Shown here in pieces: positions 1 through 8,976 of a DNA stretch of 22,456 nucleotides. Within the stretch, counting starts at the first letter, position 1. Each line of letters opens with the position of its first letter. The position numbers were made by a program, and so were the translations under genes. The stretch lies in assembly GCA_038244055.1 (NCBI GenBank), contig JBBRTW010000057.1:1-22456 (forward strand), in the 5' to 3' direction. The notes beneath the pieces are model-generated. The model searched no databases. It was not told the DNA's origin and was given only the letters and a program-made list of their open reading frames with translations. The DNA comes from DASPKW01 sp038244055. Lineage in GTDB: Bacteria > Planctomycetota > Phycisphaerae > Tepidisphaerales > Tepidisphaeraceae.

Positions 1-3000
1 CCTGGAGGGCGCGGATGCCGGTGCGGTTGACGCCTGAGGCTATGTCGATTGTGGCGAAATCTCCTTCAGTGGCGGTGACGTTCGCCGAGGCCAGCAGATC
101 GCCGCGGACCGGGGCCACCGGCGTGCCCGGCGCGCCGACGATGAACCCACTCGCGCCGCCGTTCAGACCGTATCCGCCGGCGGCAATCAGATTCGGGCTG
201 GTGATGAAGACCAAGCCGTCCTTGGGATTGGCGGGGTTCGCGGTATAGGTGCCGTCGGCGGAGTAGGAGCCGGGAAGCCCGCCCACACCCGCGCCGCGGA
301 CAAGCCAGACCGAATTGCGTTCGCCGGCGGTCTGGAAGTTCTCGTAAGAGTTGAACGTGACTGAGGTTCGCAGCGCCGACAGATCGCCGGAGGGGATGAC
401 GGTGATCTTACCGGCCCCGCCGGTGTTCCCACCTTGGTAGCTGGGAATGGTGGTGCCCGAAGAGTCGGCCAATTGGGCGATGGTCACATCGGCGGCATCG
501 GTGGCGTGGCCGAGAAGACGGAAGTCGCCGCCGCCCAGAGCCGCGAGGAAACCGGTGCCCGCGAAACGGTTGGCAACGGCGTTGACCGTATTGTCCATCG
601 TCAGTGATGCGCCGCGGCCGATGCGGAGCGCGCCGCCGGTCCACCGGCCATTGGCGCCTGCCAGCGTGACATCGCCCTGGAAGGCGAAGAGATCGCCCAG
701 GCTGGTGCTGGTGTTGGTCAGGGTCATTTTGGTCGGCCCGACCTTGACCAGGCGCGGGTCGTTCTTCACATCGCCCGGCACCCATGCGGCCGCAATGATG
801 CCGTCGAAGGTGAAATCGGCATCCGCGTTCCACCCCGCACCGATGCCGGCCGTGTCCTGATTGGAGATAACCGAACCCGATCCGGTCAGCTTGCCGACAA
901 ACTCGGTGTTTAAGTTGGAATTCAGCGCCAGGACAGAGCCCGGCGTGGTGCCGGGGAAGGTAAAGCCCGAAGCCGGCGCGGGAGCGACAAGGTTAATGCC
1001 GACCGAGTCCGGGAAGACGTTGGTGGAATCGATCAGCAGCGTGACGCGATCCAGAACGTTGACGGTCGAAGTGTTATCGCCGGTGTTGGTGTTATTGGTG
1101 CCCAGGCGAACCGTGCCCAGCTTGGCCAGGCCATCGACGAACTTGTTGCTGCCGAAGTTGATCGTGGAGTTGGGAAGGATCGTGAAATTCTGATCCATGT
1201 AGAGGTAGGTCTGCGTGGTGGCGGCCAGCGTTGCCCCATCGCCGAGAAAAACATTGCCGCGGCGATTGCGGACGTGGCGATCGCTCATGTCGTTGGTGAT
1301 CATGCCCGCGCCGGAGATGGTGAGGTCCTGCGGCACGACCGTGGCGACGCCAACGGCCGGGACGATGAAGGGGTTGAGGGCCTCGGTGAGGTTGCGGTCG
1401 CCGCCGAAGGCTTCGTATACGACCTGGTGGCCGCCGGTGGACTCGCTGACAAACTGGTCCATCTTGTAAATGCGGATGTCGGAGGTGTAGCGGACGATCG
1501 CGCCGGGCTCGAAGACGAACTGGTTATTGTTTATCAGGCCGGCGTTGGATCCATAGAAGGCGTTGATGGTATTGAGCTCGAGAATGCCTTCATTCTTGAT
1601 GGTCCACTGGGCGCCGCCGGTGGTGGACCCGATGCCTGAAGTATCGTTGATGAGGAATCGGCCGCCGGCTTCAACCGTGACATTGGCATTCACGGGGCTG
1701 GGCAGGGCATACTGCTTGCCGAACTGGGCCGGATCGTTGTAGGGATTGATGGGCGTGTAGTTGCCCGGATCGAGAATTCCACCGGCCTGGACGATCACAT
1801 TGGCGCGGCTGCCGTAGCGTTCGAGATCGCCGAACGAATTGGCGGCATTGGGCTGGAGATTTCCATCGCGGGTCACGACGAACGTCAAATCGCCCGACAT
1901 GTTGACGGGCGTATCTTCATTGAGCTGCACCTGGCCGGTGACGTAGGCGTTAATGGCATGGCCGGACTGGTTCCGAATCGAATAGGTTCCGGTGCTTGCG
2001 GGCGTGTTGGTGACGGCGAAGGAGTTCTTGCCCATGGTGAGGGCGACATTGGTGCCGAGCCGATTGAGTCCCTGAAGCCAGAAATCGCCGTTAGCAAAGA
2101 TGTCGCCGACGTCCCAGCCGGTGCCGACCGATGAACTGATGCCCTTCCAGGGCGTGCCCGCGCCGAGGGTAATGTACTGATTCTGCTCGAAACCGCCGGA
2201 CTGGTTGTAGTAGAGGTCGGCGGCCGTGCCGAGGTTGGCGATCATGTTGGTCATGATGTCGCCCTGGGGCGAGTCGGTGCTGCGCACGATCGCATCGGGC
2301 TGAAGGATGACCTGCCCGCCGCCGGTGAAACTGGTCACACGGCTGAGGCTGGCAATGCTGCGGTTGGCCGTGGTCGTCGGGCCGGTAATGGTGGAGCCGG
2401 CTTCGATAATGAAGCGATCGCTACTGGCGCTGTAGGCGATGCCGACGTTTTGCAGATAAATTTCCGACTGATCGCGGCCGATGATGCCGGTGGCGTCGGT
2501 GGTAGCGCCGCTGACGCGCAGTTCCAGCGCCGCGCCCTTGACGAGCACGGGTCCCGACCCCAGCGCGTTGGCGCCGAGGACGTTGATGCGTCCGGCGAGC
2601 ACCTGCGTCCCGCCGCTATAGGTGTTCGTGGATGAATTGAGCGATAGCGTGCCACCATGATCCTTGATCACGGCCACCGCCCCGTTGTTGTCGACAATGC
2701 TCGACTCCACATTGGTCGTTCCCTGGTTGATGTGGAAGAAGAGCTCCTTTGCTCCGGCGGCGGCGGTGGAGGTGCCGGCGGTGATCACGCCGCGCAGGGC
2801 GGCCGCGCCGATGGTTCGAGTCCGGTTCTTGTTGAGTTCCAGCACGCCGCCGCTGCCGACGAACAGCGTGTCGGTTGCGTTGGTGAAGGCGAGGATTTGA
2901 TCGGCGTCTACGCCGAACCGCAGCGCCAGCGCATCCTGGTTGCCGCCATTCAGGGTGGCTGTACCCGCCGTGTTGAAGTTGATGACGTCGGTTGCGACGG

Positions 3001-6000
3001 GGGTGAACGATGAATTCGTGACGGTGGTGTAGGTGCTGTTCACGACGCCGGTTGTGGAATTGTATCCGCCCCAGTCCAGCGTGCCGTTGTTATTCACAAC
3101 GGCCCAGCCGGCGATCAGGTTGGTCGTGACGGGGGTGCCGCCTCCATTGATCTGGCTGAGAATGAGCCGGGGATTGTTTCCGGTAGCGCCGAAAGTGCCG
3201 CCATCGCTGTCGAATCTCACCGTTCCCGAACCGACGTTGCGGATCAAGTTGGAAATAGTGAGATCCGAGCCCAGTGTATCTTTCTCAAGGCGGATGATGC
3301 TGAAGCCTTCACCAATCGTAGTCTCGCCCAGGCTCTCCGAGGTCTGCGCCGCGCCATTGCGGCCACGGAAGGTGATCTGGCCGCCTTTCAAGCTGATCGC
3401 GGCCGAATCGCTGATGCGGTTGCCGACATAGGCGCTGGCGAACTGACGCGATCCCACGCCGTTCTTGTTGTCGAGAATGAGTAGCGCGTTCTGCAGCAGT
3501 TCGACGCTGGAAACATTCGCCAGAGCGCCCGCGCCGCGAAGTTCAACAGCGCCGCCCTGCGCGTCGATGGTCAACGCGCCGGAGTAGCTGGCGTTGGAGA
3601 AAAGGAACAGTTCGCCGCTGCCGGTTTTGAGCAGGCTGCCGTTGCCCGTCAGCGGATCGCTCCCGAGCAGGCCATACGCCTGTCCAAGGTTGTTATAGGA
3701 GTCGACCGAAATAACGCCGCCTCCCGCGCCGATATTGATGCTCCGCGCCCCGGGACCCACGTCATTGCCCAACTCTCCCATGATGGTTGTGGCGGCGGCG
3801 CTGTTGGAGACCAGCCCCAGCCGCCCGCCGTTTTGCAGCGTGATCACGTTGGTCGCGGCTCCAAGGCTGTCGTTGTCGACAAAGCGCAGCCTTCCAGCAT
3901 CCACGGTCACCGCGCCGGTGAAGGTGTTGGGGGTGCCATCGTTCAAGATAACCGTCCCCGGCCCGGCAACCATCAGACCATTGTTGCCGGTCAGCGCTGT
4001 CCGCAGAAAGAGGTCGCCCCCGCCGCCGCCCACCCGATACACGCCATTATTGGGCGTCAGCGAGCCTGTGTAATGAACCGTGCTCCCCAGCGCTGCGCCG
4101 AGGCTGATATCCACTCCGTTTGCGCTCATATCGAGATTCGCCGCCGAATCCGCCGATAGCGCCAGCGTGCCGGTCGATCCGGCCGACGCCCGGTTCAAGA
4201 ATGCCTGGTTGATGGCCGCCGGCGCTACCACCAGCCCGCCGCTCATGCTCAGCGTAGTGCCGCTTCCGGGATCGGAAATGAATTTGTACGCGGTTCCGGT
4301 GGGCACGCTCAGGCTGCCCAGGCTCTGAGCGCCGCCAAAACCCAGCCCGCCGGTTCCCGTGATCGTTGCAAGCGGGACCGCTGCAAGCGGTGACGAGGTA
4401 TTGAAGATGAGGAAGCCGCCATCGCTCTTGGTGAGGGTTCCGGTGCCCAGATTGGGAACAGCGCTCAATACCACATCGCCATTGCCACTGACTCGGAGAC
4501 TGGTGTTATCCGCGCTGCTGACGCTGCCGGTGATTGCCAGGCTGCCCGTGTTGGAGATGAAGTCGGCCGTCGCCCCGCCGGCCAGAGTCACATTCGAAGC
4601 CAGCGTGTTGTTGGCGCCCAGATTACGCAGGAACGCGCCGCTGTTGACGTTGACGCCGCCGAGCGTCTGTGTCTTGCCGCCAATGAATTGCATCGCTGCG
4701 GCCGATGAGATATCGACCGTATTGGCCGCTGCGCCGAGGCTGTTCGATCCACCGAGGGTAATGCTGCCGCCGCTGATCGCAGTATTGGCAACGAAGCTGT
4801 TGTTGCCCAGCAAAACCAGATTGCCCGCGCCGCTCTTGGTGAGCGTTTGACCGCTTCCGCCGCCCGCGAGATTCGCCTCCACGCGGCCACTGGACATCGC
4901 GCTCGAGGAATAGTTCCCGACGGTCAGCGTGCCGCTCCCGATGACCAGACCGCTGCCCGACATATTGAGCGATCCGATCGTGTCGTTGAATGCGCCGATA
5001 TCCAGCACACTGATATTGCGCACGGTGACGGCGCCGGTGTTGGCGATTTGATTGCTTTGTTTGAGCTGCACATTGGCGATCAGACCGCTGGCGTTGGCGG
5101 CATTGAGGTCCAGATCGCCGGCGATCGAGCCGGGATCGGCATCCAGGGCATTGGCGGCGTTCAGTTCCAGTTTTCCGGCGGTGACCGTGGTGATGCCGGT
5201 GTAGCTGTTGATGGCGTTGAATTGCGTCAAGTATGGCCCGGCGATGGTCAGCTTGCTGCCCGCGGTCGCCTCGCCGATGCCCGCGTTGAAGATGATCGCG
5301 CCGCTGGTGGGCGCAAGGATTCCGGCCGTCGTCGCCGTATCGATCGTCGAAGCGCCCGTAATGGTGAGGTTGTCAATCGTCGGGCTGGTGAGTGTGAAGG
5401 TATTGCCGTTGGCGATCGTGAAGCTGGAAGCCGTCGATGGAGAGGAAATATCGAGCGTGCCGTTGCCGCCCACGCTCCCCAGCGCCACGGGCGCGAGCGA
5501 GCCGGTGGTGACCGTTCCCGCCGTGCTGCCGATGATTTGGTAGTTCGCAGCGCCGCCGGTGTCCGGGCCGGCATAGAGGGCGCGGAAATACTTGCCGCCC
5601 GAACCCTGCGTGAATTTGACGACAATGCTGTGGGCTCCAGCACTCAGATTTACCGCCGATGAGATCCGAAATGTTGTCACCGCGCCGGTGCTGCCCGAGT
5701 TGGCGAGCAGTTCCTGCCCGTCAATGTAGAGCGATGCATGGTCATCGTGGGACATCTCGAACGTGTAGCTGCCGGGCCCGGTAACATTGAGCAACCCCTT
5801 CCACATCATTCCCAGGTTATCCGGGGTCTGGAATCCGATCACCGGATCGCGCGGATAGTCCGTTGCGGGGGAGAGATCCAGGGCGAGGGGATTGGTGTCG
5901 ACGCGAGTGATGACGCGCGGCGCCATCAGCACCTGGTCGGACCCGAACTGGGCGCTGTTGGACTGGGGGTTGTTTCCGAAGTTGTAGTAGAAGGCGTTGA

Positions 6001-8413
6001 AGCCGTTGGCGCCCGCCGTGGCCAACGTGCCCGAGACGCCCAGGATCTTGGCGGAGCCGCCGTTGAGCAGGATGTTCCCGCCGCCGGGCAAAGAGGCCGG
6101 CGTGTTGAACTGCGCGATGCTGCGCGTGCCCGGGCTGATCGTGCCGGTGTAACCGCTGTTATTGCCGGTGAAGATCGCCGTGCCGACGGCCGAGCCGCTG
6201 CCCGTGCCGATGATGGAAAGCTTGCCGGTTCCGGTGAGGTTGCCCGCGATGATCGGGTTCCGAGCGGTGGCGGTCGTTTGGAAATCGCGTACCGCAATGC
6301 TGGAGTTGGCGCCAATGGAGATCGCGCCGCTGAACGTGCTGTTGCCGGAATTTCCGCTGATCGTGCCGCCATTGAGCGCCAGCGGGCCGTCCCAGGTCGC
6401 ATTGGTGCGGACGAATTCGCCGCCATTGATCGTCACCAGCGGTTTGACGGTCCCCAGCGCCTGGTCATTCTGAACTTCCATGATGCCCGCCGACAGGATC
6501 ACCGCGCCGGTGAACCCGGCATTCGTGGATGACATTTGCAGATCGCCCGCCCCCGTCTTGGTCAGGGTCCCCGCCCCCACCAGCAGGCCCGGTGAGGTCT
6601 GATTGATCTTCCCGCCGGTTCCCGCCACGACGATATCGAGAGTGCCACCGCTGGCACCGATATTGAAAACGCGCGTCGGCGTGTAGGTCCCCGCGGCGCT
6701 CCAGCTCAAGCCGCCGCCGTTGAGCGTGATCACATTCGCCGAATCCCCCAGGTTATTGTCATTGGTGAAGTCCACCAGCCCCTGATTAGCCGTTAAGCCG
6801 CCCGCGAAGGTATTTGTGCCGCGAAGCAGCAGCCGGGTCGAGCCCGTCTTGAGAATTCCGCCGTTGGCGACATTCGCGTTGACGATGGCATTACCGGTGG
6901 CGCTGATGTCAAAGGTCCGAACCCCGCTGCCGAGGTCGAGCGTGCCTCCGAGATTGCCGATCGCATTACCGGTCAAAAGTGTGGTAGATGTCCCCGCCGG
7001 CGCTGCGCCCGTGGCCAGAGATGTGCCGGAGACGTTCACATTGCCCAGTAACGTCAGCGTGCCTCCCGCGGTCGCGACGGTTGAGCTTCCGCTTCCCTGG
7101 TTGTTGATGATGACCAGCCCGCCGATGGCTTCGTTGAAACCGTTGAGATCGAGGTGGCCCGAACCGATCCCCGAGAAGCCGCGCAGCGTGATGATCGAGG
7201 TGTCGGCGATCTGATCCGATCCGCCCCAGCGAATCACCGGATGGCTGACGGTTGGCGTTACATCCACATCGCCTGAAATTGCGTTTGCCCCGGACTTGCT
7301 CAACATGAGGACGCCGGCATTGAGAAATATCTTTCCCGCAACCGTATTGGCATTGCCTCCGGAAAGAGTCAGCGTCCCGGTGCCGATCTTGTGCAGATCA
7401 TTCCCGGCGGCGCCAGTGACCACACCCGACAGGGTCAACGTATTCGCGCCCGTATCGATGGTCGCGCCGCCCGTGCCGATCGTGACGATTCGGCTGCCGC
7501 CCAGATCGGTGCTGCCCGTGCTCTGCAATGTGCTGCCCGTCAAAGTGATGGAGTTGGTGGCCGACCCATCACCCAGATTATTTGACGCGGCAAAACTCAG
7601 GGTGCCCGATGTCACATTCAGCGCGCCGGTGAACGCGCTGTTGTCGCCGCTTAGAACCAGAGTTCCTGATCCCGATTGAGTGAGCGTCTCGGCCGAGGCG
7701 CCCATCGAAGAGCTGATCGTCAGCGTCTTCCCGGATGCCGTGTTGAACGTCGCTCCCCCGACTCCCAGCGTGACTTGCGTCGAGACGTTCAGCGTGTTGG
7801 TGGCCGCGAGCGTCGCCCCGGTAAGCGTCAACCCGGTCGCGCCGTTCAAGTTCAAGGAATCAGAGAGGCTCAGCGTACTGCCGGTGACCGAGACCGCGCC
7901 TCCGAAATTGTTGGTCGTCGAGCCGAGAGCGAGCGTCCCCCCTCCCGTCAAGGTGAGCCCCGTGGCGCTCACCAAGGATGAATTGATGGATGTGCTTGTT
8001 CCCGTCGCCACGCTTACCGCGCTGGTCGAGAGCGTCAAGTCCCCGCCCGATAGAATGTACGAATCGTTAAATGCCAGCGAATTCGCTAGCGCGCCGACAC
8101 TTACCGTAATCGTTTCAGGATTGGCCAGCACACCGGGGTTGGGGATGGGCGTCGAGAACACCACATCGGATGTCGAATCGGGCAGGAGCGGGTTGATGCT
8201 CCAGTTACCCGCCGTGCCCCAGTTGAAATCCGTTCCCGAACCGGCCGTCCAACTCACCGTCGCTCCCCGCGCAACGGGGTCGCCGATCAATCCCAGCAAC
8301 GCAAGCGTAATCGGCAGCGATCGAATCGCCCGCGCCCACCTCCGACTTTTTTTCCCGAACCGATGACCTCGGCGCAGACCCTCAGCACGACGCATTTCAC
8401 TCGCCTCGCTCAT
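1..8413 (-). CDS. Giant secreted autotransporter-associated beta-strand repeat protein with PA14 domain (partial, 3' end outside window)
   Basis: One frame stays open from an ATG at 8413 to the left edge, giving at least 2804 codons with no stop found; the C-terminus is missing. The start is preceded by GGAGAGG (8418-8424) four bases upstream. Residues 1-50 look like a long Arg-rich signal peptide with a hydrophobic core (SLPITLALLGLIG) and possible cleavage near ARG-ATV. An internal Met at codon 7 is an alternative start. The rest is rich in Gly, Thr, Ser and Asn. At least nine imperfect copies of the autotransporter-associated beta-strand repeat (LTKTGAGTLxLSGxNxYTGG type) start near residues 242, 340, 517, 613, 1185, 1325, 1475, 1590 and 1914. 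Residues about 805-950 form a PA14-like module (FNAFYYN, YTFEMSHDDHASLYIDG, HSIVVKF, RALYAG). The family builds right-handed beta-helical surface or extracellular proteins. An adhesive or glycan-binding role is inference. The anchor (PEP-CTERM, autotransporter barrel or other) cannot be seen. Confidence 0.9.
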   Translation of the reverse strand, partial: MSEASEMRRAEGLRRGHRFGKKSRRWARAIRSLPITLALLGLIGDPVARGATVSWTAGSGTDFNWGTAGNWSINPLLPDSTSDVVFSTPIPNPGVLANPETITVSVGALANSLAFNDSYILSGGDLTLSTSAVSVATGTSTSINSSLVSATGLTLTGGGTLALGSTTNNFGGAVSVTGSTLSLSDSLNLNGATGLTLTGATLAATNTLNVSTQVTLGVGGATFNTASGKTLTISSSMGASAETLTQSGSGTLVLSGDNSAFTGALNVTSGTLSFAASNNLGDGSATNSITLTGSTLQSTGSTDLGGSRIVTIGTGGATIDTGANTLTLSGVVTGAAGNDLHKIGTGTLTLSGGNANTVAGKIFLNAGVLMLSKSGANAISGDVDVTPTVSHPVIRWGGSDQIADTSIITLRGFSGIGSGHLDLNGFNEAIGGLVIINNQGSGSSTVATAGGTLTLLGNVNVSGTSLATGAAPAGTSTTLLTGNAIGNLGGTLDLGSGVRTFDISATGNAIVNANVANGGILKTGSTRLLLRGTNTFAGGLTANQGLVDFTNDNNLGDSANVITLNGGGLSWSAAGTYTPTRVFNIGASGGTLDIVVAGTGGKINQTSPGLLVGAGTLTKTGAGDLQMSSTNAGFTGAVILSAGIMEVQNDQALGTVKPLVTINGGEFVRTNATWDGPLALNGGTISGNSGNSTFSGAISIGANSSIAVRDFQTTATARNPIIAGNLTGTGKLSIIGTGSGSAVGTAIFTGNNSGYTGTISPGTRSIAQFNTPASLPGGGNILLNGGSAKILGVSGTLATAGANGFNAFYYNFGNNPQSNSAQFGSDQVLMAPRVITRVDTNPLALDLSPATDYPRDPVIGFQTPDNLGMMWKGLLNVTGPGSYTFEMSHDDHASLYIDGQELLANSGSTGAVTTFRISSAVNLSAGAHSIVVKFTQGSGGKYFRALYAGPDTGGAANYQIIGSTAGTVTTGSLAPVALGSVGGNGTLDISSPSTASSFTIANGNTFTLTSPTIDNLTITGASTIDTATTAGILAPTSGAIIFNAGIGEATAGSKLTIAGPYLTQFNAINSYTGITTVTAGKLELNAANALDADPGSIAGDLDLNAANASGLIANVQLKQSNQIANTGAVTVRNISVLDIGAFNDTIGSLNMSGSGLVIGSGTLTVGNYSSSAMSSGRVEANLAGGGSGQTLTKSGAGNLVLLGNNSFVANTAISGGSITLGGSNSLGAAANTVDISSAAAMQFIGGKTQTLGGVNVNSGAFLRNLGANNTLASNVTLAGGATADFISNTGSLAITGSVSSADNTSLRVSGNGDVVLSAVPNLGTGTLTKSDGGFLIFNTSSPLAAVPLATITGTGGLGFGGAQSLGSLSVPTGTAYKFISDPGSGTTLSMSGGLVVAPAAINQAFLNRASAGSTGTLALSADSAANLDMSANGVDISLGAALGSTVHYTGSLTPNNGVYRVGGGGGDLFLRTALTGNNGLMVAGPGTVILNDGTPNTFTGAVTVDAGRLRFVDNDSLGAATNVITLQNGGRLGLVSNSAAATTIMGELGNDVGPGARSINIGAGGGVISVDSYNNLGQAYGLLGSDPLTGNGSLLKTGSGELFLFSNASYSGALTIDAQGGAVELRGAGALANVSSVELLQNALLILDNKNGVGSRQFASAYVGNRISDSAAISLKGGQITFRGRNGAAQTSESLGETTIGEGFSIIRLEKDTLGSDLTISNLIRNVGSGTVRFDSDGGTFGATGNNPRLILSQINGGGTPVTTNLIAGWAVVNNNGTLDWGGYNSTTGVVNSTYTTVTNSSFTPVATDVINFNTAGTATLNGGNQDALALRFGVDADQILAFTNATDTLFVGSGGVLELNKNRTRTIGAAALRGVITAGTSTAAAGAKELFFHINQGTTNVESSIVDNNGAVAVIKDHGGTLSLNSSTNTYSGGTQVLAGRINVLGANALGSGPVLVKGAALELRVSGATTDATGIIGRDQSEIYLQNVGIAYSASSDRFIIEAGSTITGPTTTANRSIASLSRVTSFTGGGQVILQPDAIVRSTDSPQGDIMTNMIANLGTAADLYYNQSGGFEQNQYITLGAGTPWKGISSSVGTGWDVGDIFANGDFWLQGLNRLGTNVALTMGKNSFAVTNTPASTGTYSIRNQSGHAINAYVTGQVQLNEDTPVNMSGDLTFVVTRDGNLQPNAANSFGDLERYGSRANVIVQAGGILDPGNYTPINPYNDPAQFGKQYALPSPVNANVTVEAGGRFLINDTSGIGSTTGGAQWTIKNEGILELNTINAFYGSNAGLINNNQFVFEPGAIVRYTSDIRIYKMDQFVSESTGGHQVVYEAFGGDRNLTEALNPFIVPAVGVATVVPQDLTISGAGMITNDMSDRHVRNRRGNVFLGDGATLAATTQTYLYMDQNFTILPNSTINFGSNKFVDGLAKLGTVRLGTNNTNTGDNTSTVNVLDRVTLLIDSTNVFPDSVGINLVAPAPASGFTFPGTTPGSVLALNSNLNTEFVGKLTGSGSVISNQDTAGIGAGWNADADFTFDGIIAAAWVPGDVKNDPRLVKVGPTKMTLTNTSTSLGDLFAFQGDVTLAGANGRWTGGALRIGRGASLTMDNTVNAVANRFAGTGFLAALGGGDFRLLGHATDAADVTIAQLADSSGTTIPSYQGGNTGGAGKITVIPSGDLSALRTSVTFNSYENFQTAGERNSVWLVRGAGVGGLPGSYSADGTYTANPANPKDGLVFITSPNLIAAGGYGLNGGASGFIVGAPGTPVAPVRGDLLASANVTATEGDFATIDIASGVNRTGIRALQ

Positions 8414-8501
8414 GATACCTCTCCGTTGTTGCGACCACAGCCGACCCGCTGGACCGGCAGGACCTCTTACGATGTGCGGAGTTCTATAAGCAATGGCCGT
8501 G

Positions 8502-8539
8502 CCCGAAATCGGGAATCCCCGACCCCGCGTTTATCGCGG
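8502..8539. repeat. Two adjacent small hairpins in the leader/promoter area of the giant gene
   Basis: CCCGAAATCGGG (8502-8513) is a 5-bp stem with a 2-base loop. CCGCG-TTTAT-CGCGG (8525-8539) is a 5-bp stem with a 5-base loop. They lie 89-126 bases upstream of the giant gene start, between it and the recombinase remnant. They could be leader-RNA structure or the end of a decayed element. Neither is followed by a T-run on either strand that would make it a typical terminator. Confidence 0.35.
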
Positions 8540-8642
8540 TAGAAACAGCACATCGTTAATGATGAATCAAAGATTTCGATACATCGGAGGTCGTAGATTA
8601 TCCATCGTGGACAGATGTTGTCCTCGCGTGGCTAGCGACGCT

Positions 8643-8774
8643 GAAATGGAGGAGATTGACCTCGATACCGGCGAACATGTCACCCGCCGGCCCAAGACCA
8701 AAGTATCCCCAATCGCGCAGCTCTGGCCGGAGACCATCCTGGCACTCCGAAATCTCCCAGAGCAAGGCGACTAG
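8643..8774 (+). pseudogene. Remnant of a tyrosine-type site-specific recombinase (integrase)
   Basis: The frame ending at the TAG at 8772-8774 encodes about 43 residues containing DLDTG, RRPKTK and LWPETILALR. From memory of the family, many planctomycete tyrosine recombinases carry a segment of the type LDLDxGW..PRPKTG..R..PLWPETVxALR in the catalytic domain just after the first active-site Arg region. The spacing of the three blocks here matches that pattern. Nothing recognisable as an integrase lies upstream in this frame, and the following HxxR and Tyr boxes are absent, so this is a fragment. An ATG at 8493 opens the same frame, but the first 50 codons look like non-coding sequence. Assignment is by eye only; a small unrelated ORF is the alternative. 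Confidence 0.5.
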
Positions 8775-8835
8775 CGAATGGACGGCGGTGATTGCCAAGG
8801 CGGCGGGCATTTTACGAACAATATGATTCCGAGCG

Positions 8836-8866
8836 GGCGTGAGGTGGCGTACGCCGGGGGTGAGGG
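8836..8866. repeat. GC-rich palindromic repeat with GGCGTACGCC core
   Basis: GGCGTACGCC (8846-8855) is a perfect 10-bp palindrome. It is flanked by GTGAGG on the left and GTGAGGGGG on the right. Read on the minus strand, the right flank gives CCCTCACCCCCG, the same string that opens the dispersed-type repeat near 19931. This may be a degenerate member of a dispersed intergenic repeat family. Copy number elsewhere cannot be judged from this window. Confidence 0.4.
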
Positions 8867-8976
8867 GGTAACATTCCAAGTCCGATACCGACCCTCGGTC
8901 TGTGCGGCGGTCGCACAGCAAAAACTGAGGGCTGCATTCTCCATCAAACCGGGCTGCATCCGGCCCGCAGGTCGCT

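Larger units (their letters stand above)
8414..8976. other. 563-bp intergenic region between two divergent exported-protein genes
   Basis: No intact gene is convincing here. Reading from the left, it holds the Shine-Dalgarno site and untranslated leader of the giant minus-strand gene, two small hairpins, a probable tyrosine-recombinase remnant on the plus strand, and a GC-rich palindromic repeat. The last 100 bases before the oxidoreductase start show no strong promoter hexamers. A 156-codon minus-strand ORF and a 100-codon plus-strand ORF cross the right part. They have no family resemblance and overlap the start of the oxidoreductase, so they are not called as genes. Confidence 0.6.

Noticed and set aside
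4847..5662. Plus-strand frame of 271 codons opposite the giant gene
   Set aside because: It is the antisense of a repeat region with strong family similarity on the minus strand. The product is rich in Arg, Gly and Asp without domains, typical of shadow frames in GC-rich DNA.
5738..6532. Plus-strand frame of 264 codons opposite the PA14 and repeat region
   Set aside because: No recognisable domain or ribosome site; fully inside the well-supported giant minus-strand gene.
1..8413. Tandem-repeat or CRISPR-like array suggested by the repetitive composition
   Set aside because: The repetition is at the protein level (diverged beta-strand repeats). There are no regularly spaced identical DNA units.
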